Below, in pieces: positions 42,401 to 54,443 of a DNA stretch of 64,000 nt; positions within the stretch are counted from its first letter, which is position 1, and the number at the start of each line of letters is the position of its first letter. Position numbers and translations under genes: made by a program. Source of the DNA: Paracentrotus lividus (taxonomy: Eukaryota > Echinodermata > Echinoidea > Camarodonta > Echinidae). A model generated the notes under the pieces. The model made no database searches and was not told the DNA's origin. It saw nothing but the letters and a program-made list of their open reading frames with translations. The stretch spans positions 1-64,000 of the forward strand of contig CALNVZ010001280.1 of NCBI GenBank assembly GCA_940671915.1, written 5' to 3'.

Positions 42401-45174
42401 CAACATGCAGGTATATGGGCTAGCCGGTAATATGGGCACCGTGAAGCAAATTACGGCATTTTTTTACCCTGATGTAAAATTTGATATTTTACAAAATGTG
42501 ATGCTGAAAAAAAGTGTTTGAGGGGGTAACCTCAATTGTTTGCATATTAAGTAAGCTTATGGCTTCATTTTGATCATACACTGAAAACCTAAACGGGTAG
42601 ACTGACTAGCTTTAAAGCTAGTCGTAGTGATGCCCAGACTAACTAGCTTTAAAGCTAGTCGGTCACGACGGACTAGCTTTCCTTCAACACAACACGGTTA
42701 TTACGGACTAGCTTTAAAACTCGTTCGTCTCTACGGACTAGCTTGAAAGCTCGTCCGTCAAGTTAGTCCGTCAAGACGGACTAGTTTTAATGCTCGTCGG
42801 TCACGACGGACAAGATTTCCAGAAAGGTAGTCGGACATTACAGACTAGCTTTAAAGCTAGTCGGTCACGACAGACTAATTTTAAAGCTTGTCCGTCGTGA
42901 CCGACTAGTTTGACGGACTAGCATAAAAGCTAGTCGTAGTGATGCCCAGACTGACGGGCTTAAGAGCAGGACTAGCTTTACAGCTAGTTGGTCATGATGT
43001 AAAAGCTAGTCCGTCGCGCTTTTTCTGCCGCGATGTTCTTGCTGCTGTCTTGACAGACTAGCATAACGGACGAGTTAATATGGCTTCACCAGCTTGTCAG
43101 AGACGTCAAATCTGAAATGTAAGAAGAAATTTTAAAGATACGATTAAAAACATGTATTTTGTCACGAGAATTCGAGCCAAAAACATTTTATTATGATGAT
43201 ATAAATCAGAAGACAGGAATTAATACAGGAGGCACAATTAGTTAACATTATGGCACTTATCAAAATAATAGGGGCAAGGGGCCCAGGGGTCGCCTCCATA
43301 GCTACATCATCATTACTTTTTGTTGTAGGCCTACCTGCTTTTGCATTTTCGGCATATACGCTTATCCTTGAGAGCCACTTCAGAAATCCAAAGTCATGCC
43401 TCTAATCCAATATTCTTTTCTTTCAGATACAAGTAATCTAAAAGAAAATTGGCGCCTATACCGGTATTTATTATTAGAATTCAATTTCTATTTTCATAAT
43501 TTAATGTGATTGTTATTATCGATGTAAAATACACGCAATTTATAAATTGATTTGGCAAGACACAATTTTTCGCGATGGTGATTATAACATTAATCTTTGT
43601 GAAAAAAATAACGCTATCTGTGAACTGAAATATAAGGAATTCAAAAAGATTACTCACACATTCATGTCACACGAAGGAGATCGCCATTATAATCAAAATC
43701 TTGAGCTTTACGGGGAATATCAAGTCTACGTCTGTACAGTTTGCTCATTAAATGGAATTCACATACAGATAATGCATCTAATAGTAATGTAATTTTCGCA
43801 ATGCGCATGTTATTCAATCGATTGTACCACCTTCTATTCACTGCTGTTGCTAAGCCGGGCATTCACCAGCAATCTATAAGAATAGACGGTTCATGGGTTC
43901 TATAGTAACGAAGTATTCAATTAGCCTGTAATTAAAGAATGGAGCAATATTTAGAACCTACTCGTGAATGGCATACTTGTCATTATTAATGTTATGTCGG
44001 CTATCGTAAGCTCTCAGATTGTCAAGCCAAAACAACCTTTATTTGAGAATGTTGATTTTATCCACCCTCTATTCACTGTTGTTGCTAAGCCGGGCATTCA
44101 CCAGCAATCTGTAAGAATATACCAGGTTTGTGAGTCCTGTAGTAACAAGGTATTCAATTAGCCTGTAATTGAAGAATGGAGAACAATATTTGGAACCTAC
44201 TGGTACTCGTGAATTGCATTACTTGTCATGATTGATGTTATGTCTCGTAAGCTTTCAGATTGTCAAGCCAAAACAACCCTTGTTTGAGAATGTATCCACT
44301 TGATTATGCTCAGAAACAGAATAAATAGAGAAGGTGCATTGAAACGACATTGTAACTATTTGTATCAAAAGCTAGTCGTTCATTCTAATGGGTAAACTGA
44401 ATCCACCTACCATGCCTACCTACTTTTATTGACCTAGTCCGTCGAGCCGACGAGCCGACGGACTAGCATCAAACTTGACGGACTAGCTTTAAAGCTCGTC
44501 CGTCAATTTGAGAGGTATAGATTCAGTTGTATGTTAGTCCGTCGCGACGGACTAACATGTCGTACTAGCTTTAGGTCGTACGAGGTTAAGTTTTCAGTGT
44601 AATAGCGTCTGCAGGTCAATTTGTTGTAATGAAGGGGTGCAATGTGGCATTGAATGCTTGCCTGACATGCAACAATTAGTGCAGGTAATATGGGAAGTCC
44701 AAAATGGCGGAATGATTCTGGTACTTTGTATTGGGATGAGGCATCAATCTCTTCGCTAAGATTTTTTTTTTATATATATATTTACAGTATAGAATTAATA
44801 GAAATAACTTATTGTAGGTCTATACTGATTTGTATAATGAAAATAATATAATATCTATAATTCAAATTCAAATTCAAATAAATTAATGATTTTCAACATT
44901 TTAAGCATATTCCAGACATAGTAGAGTCATTTTAATTTTTTTTAAATACATTAAATACATGTGCCCATATTACCTGCACATGCAGGTAATTTGGGCACTT
45001 TGGTGATGACGTCAATATTGCAGACAGGGGGTTTGGTGATTGTTTTTCTTCACAATAAAAGTTAGAGCAGTAGTTATTGATCCATTTAAACAAAGATTAG
45101 GCTGTGTGTCATTTCGTAATTTTATGCAAATTATGGAAATGTGCTTAGGGGGCCCATATTACCTGCATGTACCC
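42401..45174. mobile_element. Possible host element with CAGGTAATATGGGC ends
   Basis: ACATGCAGGTATATGGGC near 42404 mirrors GCCCATATTACCTGCATGT at 45152-45170, and the same motif recurs inside near 42428, 44679 and 44960-44998. The CACTG element at 42579-44599 lies within it. Boundaries and family are uncertain. Confidence 0.4.
42579..44599. mobile_element. CACTG-ended transposon, copy 2
   Basis: CACTGAAAACCTAAACGGGT at 42579 and GGTTAAGTTTTCAGTG ending at 44599, with TA on both sides (42577-42578, 44600-44601). The palindrome GACTAGCTTTAAAGCTAGTC is exact at 42604-42623 and 42843-42862, with many variants up to 43075 and a few near 44480-44580. The interior matches copy 1 but lacks its nested retroposon and its internal duplication. 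About three diverged ~230 bp repeats containing GTTGCTAAGCCGGGCATTCA lie at 43840-44300. No transposase frame. Confidence 0.7.
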
Positions 45175-45255
45175 TATTACTTTTGAAACACTCATTGAAT
45201 TTGGAAATAATCCAGATTGAAATGATAAATTAAACACGTGTTTAAAGGTTCAACA
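44602..45255. other. Flank of the CACTG element, repeat-derived, no gene
   Basis: Contains the CAGGTAATATGGG repeats described for 42401-45174 and a TATA microsatellite at 44770-44785. No coding frame. Confidence 0.5.
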
Positions 45256-45456
45256 ATATTATATAAATAGTGCATGCTCTACGATGCAACATACTAGATT
45301 ATGTGCACGACAAATACTAAATTATCCCAAGGGCACATTTATTTCAACGAGGCCGTAGGCCGAGTTGAAACAGATGTGCCCGAGGGATAATTTAGTATTT
45401 GGAGTTCACATAGTCAGTAATGTTGCATTAATAGATGCATGCACTATTTATTATAG
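45256..45456. repeat. 200 bp fold-back palindrome
   Basis: Arms ATAGTGCATGC, ATACTAAATTATCCC and GGGCACAT pair across a centre at about 45358 (GAGGCCGTAGGCCGAG). Outer AAATAGTGCATGC at 45263 pairs with GCATGCACTATTT at 45436. Likely a MITE; no target duplication could be fixed. Confidence 0.75.
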
Positions 45457-45653
45457 TAAATAGACCCCTAGATCTTTGACCTTGCCTAATCTGGTTTTAT
45501 CTTTGCCAATGTTTGCCAAACTTTTGGTGCTAATTAAGCTATTGTGACGTATATTGTCGCTCCGCGTATCTATTGTTGTGCGCACCATTTTACTGTTATT
45601 ACGCGCTAGCGCAACAAAGCAATCGATTTCACCATTCATTTTAACACAGGTAA

Positions 45654-45712
45654 AAACCGTTCAATATAACAAAAAAACCGTTCAATATAACAAAAACCGT
45701 TCAATATAACAA
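45654..45712 (+). repeat. Three-copy tandem repeat of a ~20 bp unit
   Basis: ACCGTTCAATATAACAAAAA occurs three times in a row with one to two bases of length variation. Confidence 0.9.
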
Positions 45713-45912
45713 AAACGTGAATGACACGTGACATCATTTCAACCAATCACAACTCTTAAAATACTGTCTATAGGTGAAAGAAAAAAAAGAATGAGTTACA
45801 CTGTTTTTTAAATAATCATTAAAACATCCAATGGACTTCGGATTATCAAAACAACCACCATTAACAAAAAAAAATAGTTAAAAGCATTTGCAATTGTTTT
45901 CAGTGTTCTCGG
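45713..45912. other. AT-rich spacer
   Basis: Nothing recognised before the next element. Confidence 0.5.
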
Positions 45913-45914
45913 TA

Positions 45915-46673
45915 ATACCCCCATTCTACTGACCATCGGACTCTCATCTCGAGCTCATCTGATCCCCAAAATGTCAATTTTGATGAGTTCCGATGAAATC
46001 TCACCCGAGAAGCCTATTTTGGTGACCCCTATTTTTTTTTATATCCGCATGAAATCGGATGAAAGACTGGTATCTGCCCGATATCTGTCCGCCGTTTTCA
46101 TCGGCTTGTCCAATCCATGCATTTGCTTTCGGAGGGTAATTTGGGGGCTATCTGACTCTAAACCGGCACTTCCAACATCCATCTGATACGGGCCCAACTC
46201 TTATCAAATTAATAAGTCACTACTCGGAGTTCGATCGTACATTGACCTGATACTGCCAACATTCCACAGTTGGGTTGAAAACGACACTTCTTTTCGTAAA
46301 CTTGATATAAAAAAACGCTAATTGCAATAAGATGAGTACCTGATCACCCGATTTTGATCACATGTCGGCCAGAGACGTGGGACAGCTGAACACAATAGAA
46401 TCTTATACACATCGGACTGACTGACACATATCCAATATTGACTCGAGGTCGAGTCAGTCCGATAGCGAACTAAGGCCTGAGCTTAGTTCCCTCACCGGAA
46501 TATTTTGCCTCTTCTGATCGCGTCCAGCACGTCGGACAAGTACCTGATAGTCGACAATCACATGTCGGACCATCAGAGTTTGATATGAGACCAATCGGTG
46601 GGTAACCAGAAGGATTAAAAATTGCGTCCGATTAGTGACCGATGCTCCAAAATTCTCAGTGGAATGGGGGTAT
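45915..46673. mobile_element. 759 bp TIR element with TA target
   Basis: ATACCCCCATTCTACTGA at 45915 pairs with TCAGTGGAATGGGGGTAT ending at 46673; TA flanks both ends (45913-45914, 46674-46675). Interior is rich in imperfect TCGGACTGACTGAC / CATCTGAT-type motifs and has only short frames. The superfamily beyond TA targeting is not assigned. Confidence 0.7.
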
Positions 46674-46737
46674 TAGCCTCACGCCATCTTTACGGATGAA
46701 TGAAGGTAATTTTAACGATCTTTCTTTATCTTTCTTT

Positions 46738-46828
46738 ATACCCCCATTCCACTGAGAATTTTGGAGCATCGGTCATTAATCGGACGCAATTTTTAATCCT
46801 TCTGGTTACCCACCGAGTGGTCTCAAGT
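46738..46828 (-). mobile_element. Truncated copy of the 759 bp TIR element
   Basis: Reverse-complement match to about 46585-46672 (ACCCCCATTCCACTGAGAAT onward). It breaks off at TCTCAAGTC where the CACTG element fragment begins. Confidence 0.7.
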
Positions 46829-46829
46829 C

Positions 46830-47165
46830 AAACCGTCAATGGACGGACTAGCTTTAAAGCTAGTCGGTCAAGACGGACTAGTTTTAAAGCTAGTCCGTCA
46901 TGGAGACGGACTAGCATAGTCCTACAACTGAATCTATATCTCTCAACTTGACGGGCGAGGTCAATAGAATAGGTCGGCAGACTCAGTTTACCCATTAGAA
47001 TGACTGACTAGCTTTTGATACACATAGTTTCAATGTACCTTCTCTATTTATTCTGTTTCTGAGCATAATCAAGTGGATACATTTTCAAACAAAGGATGGT
47101 GTGGTTTGACAATCTGAAAGCTTACGAGACATAACATTAATCATTAAAGGTATTCAATTCACGAG
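46830..47165 (-). mobile_element. CACTG transposon, truncated inverted fragment
   Basis: Reverse-complement of about 44150-44530: carries GACTAGCTTTAAAGCTAGTC at 46846-46865, CTGAATCTATATCTCTCAA and TTTATTCTGTTTCTGAGCAT. No terminal CACTG is present on either side. Confidence 0.75.
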
Positions 47166-47480
47166 TAGAGGAGACCAGGGACAATTGTAACAGTTTTTTT
47201 TTTTTCCATATTTGACCTGTCAACTTTATTAAAGCTAAATACTTCCTTAAAACTAAATAAAATTAAATATGCATATCTTAGCTTGACATATGAATAGGTT
47301 GGGTTAAGTACAACAAGTTATTTTGAAGCCATTACCATTTCAAAACAAGAGGTCGAGTGTTACAATTGCCCCGTGTCCAGGGGCAAGTAGGGTGTTTTCG
47401 CAGGACTACGGGGAGCTTATCTAGAACGTTAGCATAAAAGAGGGCACTATTTTCAAAATGCCTGTAAACCCTCGTTTTCT
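47166..47480 (-). repeat. Repeat family R1-related, inverted
   Basis: GGGACAATTGTAACAG at its start, GTTACAATTGCCCCGTGTCC near 47360, then sequence complementary to 3330-3430. It links the two separate R1 pieces seen at the left end of the window. Confidence 0.65.
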
Positions 47481-47945
47481 ATCCCTTTGGCTTGTGAGAC
47501 ATTGTAACGTCTATTGTTGCAAGGCAGATTCAATCAGTATATAGGGCTTTGATATACAGTGCGACACAGAAAAAAACAACTAATTTTAAAAGCATCTGTC
47601 ACATGGAAATGTTTTGTGACTTTGATGTTTATTTCATCATAAATAGTCACTCTATATTCAATTATACCAAACGTACAAGTGTATTGTAACGGTCGACTGA
47701 GCACTTAGGTTTAGAAAAATCGTAAAATTTGTCTGATAGTATATTATACCAAGTTTGAGCAAAAGCAACCCTTGCAATTAATTAGTCTTTTTAAATATTT
47801 TGTCCCTTGAATGAATGAATAGACCCAGGAGGACTGACCTAAAACAATTAATGAATGCTCAGAAGCCAGGATTCTTGTGGCAAAACTTGGAAGAAAGTGC
47901 CCAAGGTTCTGAAGGTACTGGTTATGCCACCCCTCCCCTCCATCC
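47481..47945. other. Intergenic, nothing recognised
   Basis: Short frames only. It precedes a C-rich stretch (47925-47951). Confidence 0.5.
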
Positions 47946-47959
47946 CCCCCTGGGGTTAA

Positions 47960-48640
47960 ACACCTATTGGTCTACAACCTATTGGTCCACTAGCCAATAG
48001 GTCTACCTCCATTCAGTCTAAACCCTAATGGTCCACTAACCATTTGGTTAGGAAGCCGATGGTCACTAACATTGTCTAGTGCATTGCATTGGTACTCACA
48101 GTGATGTCTACATTCGAATTGTGCTATCTGCGGCAAAGGTGTGCTTATTTGGGGTAATATATGACAACGCAGTTGGTTCTACACCAATGGTCCACTAGCC
48201 AATTGGTCTCCATCAATTGGTTCCACTCACAGCAGTTGGTCTTACATCCAATTGGTCACTCACAAGTTGGTCTATAACATCCAATTGGTCATCTCACGAC
48301 GTGGTTGGGGTCTACATCCAATTGGGTCCATCTACAGCGGTTGGTCTTCATCAATGGTTCCACTCACGAGCAGTTTGGGTCGTTCATCCAAGTTGTCAAC
48401 TCACCGGAGTTGGTTACTCCATCCAATTGGCTCCAGTCTCATGGTCGGGTTTGGTCTGGGCCTTCCAATTGGCCCACATGTTCAGCGGAATTGGTTCTAT
48501 CCATTGGTCCTCACCAATTGGTGTTCTAGATCCGTAGATGGAGGTGGTCGCATCTCCGGTTGGTTGTATCTTCGCAATTGGTGCATCGTCACCAATTAGT
48601 CCACTCACCCAATATGTGGTCTGAATAGATATTCAATTAA
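47960..48640 (-). repeat. CCAATTGG minisatellite, left array
   Basis: Diverged ~30 bp units of the type GTTGGTCTACATCCAATTGG followed by TCACTCAC. On the minus strand it reads like the right array at 49890-50460, so the two arrays face each other. Overlapping open frames of 74-115 codons here follow from the repeat and are not genes. Confidence 0.8.
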
Positions 48641-49695
48641 CTGATAGCGTTCAACCATTGTGTTCTGATCATCTGTAGTCGATCTGATATAGGGGAGTGG
48701 GCAGACCTACGTCGTATTTTATGTCAGTTATAATTTTAAGTGCGTACTGTGCAGGGGTTGTGTATGGTGTGTGGGTGTCGGAAGCTTATCGCGATATGCG
48801 GACATCGTCCGGGGTGGAATCGAGCGTTCTAGCAATAATGAGCGTCTATTATATTCCTTTTAGGTTTGTGCTCGAACTGGGCAACGTGCATTTGGCGCGC
48901 TAAGTGATGTAATATTGGACGGGCACCAAGCCCTCCGCTCCCGCATATAATACGTGCTATGTTTGTGTTATTTACAGTTATTTACCGTTATTATAATTTT
49001 GCATGCTGTCAAAGTGTTGAGGCGGGGCGTTTTTTTATCGATATACCTTGAAATACGGTGCATTTTTAAGCGAGCTGAAGCGAACACTTCGTCATTGACT
49101 GTGTGTTATAAATAGCTAGTCTTAAGATACTTTTTGAAGAACTCTTATACTAAGTAGTGGTGTAAAAATGTATACCTACAGAGTTTTATTTGGTTATGAT
49201 TGAATGCATACAATGTTTTGAGGGGAAAGTGGTGTTTGTGATAGCTTGAGCATCATAATCGTTATCATGGTTTGGAATATCAAATGAGTTAGTTGAAAAG
49301 TGTGTTTTCATCATAATGGATGGGGCCGTGAAGTTAAAATGACTAAGTATTTGTCAGGATGTTAGCATTTAGTGTGTTAGCGAGATATCAGGGCAGAATC
49401 AAGTATTAAGGACTTTCAGGTGGTGGTATAAGCAAGGTGCTAGTTCATATAACTTGGAGGAGTCGTTCCTCCAAGTTCAGTACTGTGCTGTAGAACAAAA
49501 TAAGCGCGAAGGCACAAGCAAATCATTTTATGATTCATAGTACGAGAAACGAAACATTTTAGGTTTTTTTTTTTTTCTTCATCTCATTAAAATGAAACAA
49601 TTTCATAACCCCCCCCCCCCGCTTAATCGCTCTGTTCAGCGTTGCGTCCAAATTAATTTCAAATTGAGAAACATGAAAAGGGGCTAATATGATTT
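48641..49695. other. Spacer between two inverted minisatellites
   Basis: A 1.05 kb non-repetitive stretch. A 68-codon frame at 48697-48903 (starting MGRPTSYFMSVIILSAYCAG) has a hydrophobic N terminus but no recognised domain and no splice context; kept only as a note. A T run lies at 49565-49577 and a C run at 49608-49620. Confidence 0.4.
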
Positions 49696-49889
49696 AAGTG
49701 TGATATACCATGGATAATGGTGTGGGCGAAATGGTTCAACACCCGCCACTCCATGTGCACCGCCGGTTACCCCACCCTGGAAGGTCAGCATGATTATGCA
49801 GGCAATAGGGGTTATTAGGGTGACGGTCGTCGATCGCTTGATAGGCGCATGCATAGTTAGACTAGGTGTCCAATGCATCCAATTAGGAA

Positions 49890-50460
49890 TGATGCGTAGT
49901 TCTGATAACTGATGCAAGCTGTGTAGACCATTGTATGTGGGACCAATGCCTATAGGAGCACATGGTTGGGAAACAAATGCCTAGTAGACAAATCTTGGTT
50001 CGTGGACCAGATTCTAGTGACCCAATATTGGATGTGGGACGACAATACGCTAGTTGAGCAGCATTGGAAGTGGACCAACGCCTAGTAGACAATTGTGGAT
50101 AGTGGACGCAATCGCTAGTAGGCAATTGATGTGGACAAATGCCTAGTAAGACATTTGGACTGTGGACCAAAACGCCTAGTAGACCAATTGGATGTGGACC
50201 AATCGCCTAGTAGACCAATTGGATGTGGACAAATCCTAGTAGAAACAATTGGATGTGAGCAATCGCCTAGTAGATTCCATTGGAATGTGACCAATGCCAA
50301 GTAAGACCAATTGATGTGCCAATGCCTAGTAACCAACAATTTGTGCAATCGTGAGACCCAATGTAATGGTTATGGAGCCTATTGGTCAATGGACAAATGG
50401 CTGTAGACAAATGGAAGTAGACCAACTAGTAGTAGAACCATAGGTTGTAGACCAATGGTT
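49890..50460 (+). repeat. CCAATTGG minisatellite, right array
   Basis: Units of about 31 bp, best preserved near 50170-50230: CCAATTGGATGTGGACCAAT followed by CGCCTAGTAGA. Copies degrade outward in both directions. It abuts the C run and the start of the 6.3 kb duplicated block. Confidence 0.85.
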
Positions 50461-50676
50461 ACAACCCCCCCCCCCCCTGGTACGCCACCATAAAGAGATA
50501 GTACTATGATCTATGCTTTGACAGGATCTGAGTATCATGAGTAGAAAACCATGAGTCTCACCTTTGCCAGTCTGTATCCTTCCTCCCCACCACTCAACAA
50601 AGTTGTCAAAAATTCAAGTGCTCAGTCATCCATGATAGAAACGGTACAGTGTGGTACTGATGTTTCACTTCGTTTC

Positions 50677-50724
50677 GCGACGGATAAAAAGTATTAGAGA
50701 CGTCTCCAATACTTTATTCGTCGC
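50677..50724. repeat. 48 bp near-perfect palindrome, GAGACGTCTC centre
   Basis: GCGACGGATAAAAAGTATTA and its complement flank GAGACGTCTC. The version in copy 2 at 57866-57915 is cleaner. A second GGAGACGTCTCC follows it there. Confidence 0.8.
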
Positions 50725-51289
50725 AGGACGGTCTCCGTGACAATTTTCTATCTGTCTCAAGTGCTTCCCGCGACTTAAGAAACGTTGTATTGACTGAGTA
50801 TGAGGAGATGTCCGGATAACGTCTCCATGTAGTTTCAAAATCGTCTAAAGTAGGCCAAATCCGTCTCATATAGATGTTTAAAGTGCTTCTGCGAATTGAG
50901 ATACTACCTTTATTCTCGTCATGATATGTAATAAAGAATAGATATCTAATATTTAACACATAAGACATACAAGCTTAATAGAGAGGTTCAAAGTTGGGTT
51001 ACTCTTTCTTGGGACGCTGTATACGGAACAAGAACTTACAAGGTATGCAGAATGCAATCAAATCCCGCTTTTGTCATCTATGCATAAAGGATGTCAATGG
51101 CGAGCGGCAGTGGCTGTATTTTCACGTCTATTGTTGCAATACGAATTCACTAGTAAGCTTATTTCTGGGGATACTAGTTTCTTTTTATTTTCAAGGTTTT
51201 ATTGTGTCAATGCGTCTATGCGTATACAGCTGACTTAAAACATTGCTGATATGAAAAGATAATAACTACCGCCAGCTTATGATTAGTTC

Positions 51290-52890
51290 AGTAGCCTATG
51301 CTTCTTTTATGTTTTACAAGGGTATGCCTGTATACATTCATTCAGAGCGCTCGCTTATTGGCTTAACTGACTTACGTTCTCCGCTGAGATCCTATACGTT
51401 ACTCGTTTCGGGAGAACGTACATTTCCCCAAAATGCGTTGTTGATTGACAACGGGGAGCTATCTCTTGTGCTAGGGGAACCCTCGTTTGTGCACACGAAA
51501 AACTTGTAATTTAACACGCTTGCCAGCCGTTTCTAGCAAATACAGTTTTACACACTCTTAATTTTTCTGTCCCTGGCGTTCCAATGGTTGATATTTCTTA
51601 TTTGTTATGTTTATACTGAAATGTATGTCTTGTGTATTTTCTTTGCCGAATAATAATTATATATAATATATTACTTAACAGTATGCAGGAGTTTGGGGTT
51701 TGAGCTATTTTGAAATATAAGCATTCATAATGCTAACGTTCTAGATTAGCTTCCGTAGTCAGCGAAAGCACCCTATTGTAACAGACGTGCCTAGGGCAAT
51801 AGTAACACATGAAATTGTAACATTTTGTTTTTCTTTATCAAAGCTATGCACTTGACATGATCAAGATTTAAACTCATTAACCACAATAACTAATCATATA
51901 TAATAGAAATGACAATGCTTTACTCATCTATATTATATTTTCCACTGTTTATATACATGATATGAGGCAAAAATTATGATATTTTTTATTACCTTTTTTT
52001 TTAGGTTGTTGTGGCTTCACCCTTTAACTGCAGACTATATAGAACCTTCATCAATTCATATTTTGGTTCTTTATCTACTTTGTACCTACCAATATTCTTT
52101 AAACTGACTGTGGTATAACACTTTATCTAGGCCTAGCCTTTTGACTTTAACGCATTCTTTTTCAAATAAAGTGATACATCTGAGAGACGAAGTAAAATAA
52201 CAGCTTTTTTTGTAAATCAATCTTCAAATTTACCACTTTTTTTCTGGCAAATCAATATGTCTTTGCCTGTTAACAAAACGTATTGGACAGATATGTTCAG
52301 GTATCATATTGAAATATTATATTTTAATCTTTTATGGGGCTCCCATCTCTCCCTTCCTCTTCTTTCTTTTTTTTTTTTTTTTTTTTTTCTTTTTTCTTTT
52401 TCATTTTTCTTCTTTCACTCCATCTTTACCTTTTACTTTCCTATTGCCCTTCCCCTCTCTCTCGCCTTCTCCTTCCCCTCCCTTCTCTCTCTTTCTTTCT
52501 CTTTTTTATTGTGTGTGTTTTTTTAATTAAAAAAAAAAAAAAAAAATCAGGGGGGGGTTATCAAGTTAATCTCTTTCTCATTCTATAGACCCAATTGTAA
52601 TAAGTCCTTTTGGGTTTCATGGGATATTTCATCGACAGTGTTTCTTTATGTTTGATACACATATGTACAAACTACGAGATAAATAAAAAATGAAAATCAA
52701 ATATATAGTATACAGTTTTTAATTTCCTGTTTGAGTCATAGATTTGTTACATTTTGTCCTTGTAACAAAGCACTATAATGGACATATACATTAAACTTAT
52801 GAGTTTGAAGTTCTGTAGTAAAGTGATATAAATGATTCACCAAAACCTTGAGGATCTGATTACAATGAGACAAATGATAAACAACTAAAG

Positions 52891-52931
<41 letters not shown>

Positions 52932-53760
52932 TCAATATTTCTTTTTGCCTTTCTACACAAACGTATTGGACAGATATGTTCAAGTTATTTAATTTCCTAT
53001 GTCTGAGCTTATAGATATAGTCACTTTTGTCATTGTAAACTAAGCATTAAATAATAAAATACATTCAAAGTTGTGAAGTTCACATGCTTGAGCTTATCGA
53101 CGAGGCTATTTAGCTGTTTTTCTTTATTTCAAGTCTACTCCTATTTACAATTTTGGCATTAAATGAACCTATTACACAATGTTCACTTTTTTATATTTCC
53201 AACCTTTTTTCTATTAAATGATATAAATTGAAGAAAAAAAAACAGGAAAAATACTGGAGGCTTGATTACAATGAAACAAATGATAAACAAACTAAGAGAC
53301 ACCTTTTTTTTCGGACAAAATTCAATATTTCTTGCCTTTTCAACAAGAACGTATTGGACAGATGTGTTCAAAGTAATTTATTCTTATATCTGAGCTTATA
53401 AATAAGGCTATTTTTTACTTGTAATAAAATATGATTGAAAGAGTACGTTCAATTTCAATTATGCAGATTTTTCTCAGCCCTCCCCCACTTTCGTCAGCAA
53501 ACGTGCTACAAAAACGAAAAATGACATACATTTGTGATTTTTAGCTGTTCAAGCCCCCCCCCCCATTGCTGCTCAGCCCTCCACTTTCAAAAACGCTCCG
53601 TGGCCCTGATTGGTTTATATATAGCTTGGTGTTACTGCAGTGGAGGCTGTTTAATACCGCGCGGTCCTACGGGAGTTACTTTAACAGAAACAGAAAAGAA
53701 ACAGTCCTTATGGGGCAATTGTAACAGCTTGTTACAACTGCAGTGAAGAGGCAGACATAT
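51290..53760 (+). repeat. Repeat family R1, long copy
   Basis: Starts near the ACGTTCTCCGCTGAG motif and runs through TGTTACAATTG-type sites at about 51775-51820, the CT-rich tract at 52340-52520, and ~390 bp diverged tandem units containing AACGTATTGGACAGATATGT (near 52280, 52960 and 53348). It ends in CAATTGTAACAGCTTGTTAC at about 53715. T run at 52890-52925. No coding frame. Confidence 0.75.
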
Positions 53761-54443
53761 TTGGAGAGTTTTTTTTCTAATTAGCTTAGGTATTCATCGT
53801 TGAAACGTTAGAGAATATGGCCTAAGAACATAATTTTTAAATTATTAAAATGACAGTCGTGCTCATCCACATATTTGTCCAGAAGAAAACAAGGGTAAGT
53901 GTGAAATATTACTTTCCTGCTCAAAAAACGATTTTTCTGCTGTAGAAAGTTCCGAACCGTTAAATCTGTTAACACTATACAGCATGTGGAGGATGAAACG
54001 CGCATGCTCTGTACAATTTTAAGTTTATGGCGTGTTTCTGCTAGAAATGGGAGCCCTGTTACGATACATAAATAAATCATGACAAGTAGCATTCACGTAT
54101 AGTTTCAAATAGGCATTGCAAACACCGATGGTCTTGACTCGGCAGAGCCTAATGCCATTATGGCTGATATACATTCAGATAAATTCAAAATGATGAAAAG
54201 ATGAAAAAAAAAAAACATTTGCGGAAATCTACCCCCTAACCCCCCCCACAGGTAAATGTAAATCAGTTGAACAGTATCAAAACCACTTTAGAAAAAAATT
54301 ACGAGTCATACGATAATATAATGTTTTTTTAGCTTGCGTTTAAAAGAGTAAAGTGAAAACATTCTTTTATTTCATTGGCAATGAGTGCCAAACATCAGGT
54401 CCTCTATGTCTAATGGATTTACAAGCAGGACTGTTTTGGATTA

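Noticed and set aside
48217-48599. Trp/Ser-rich overlapping frames as secreted protein
   Set aside because: Translation of the TTGGTC minisatellite in several frames.
48697-48903. 68-codon frame with a hydrophobic N terminus
   Set aside because: Possible but unsupported: no domain, no conserved copy and no splice or promoter context.
52257-52588. Phe/Ser-rich frames with apparent hydrophobic segments
   Set aside because: Products of a long CT-rich tract in repeat R1; the same happens at 59536-59831 and, inverted, at 66-320.
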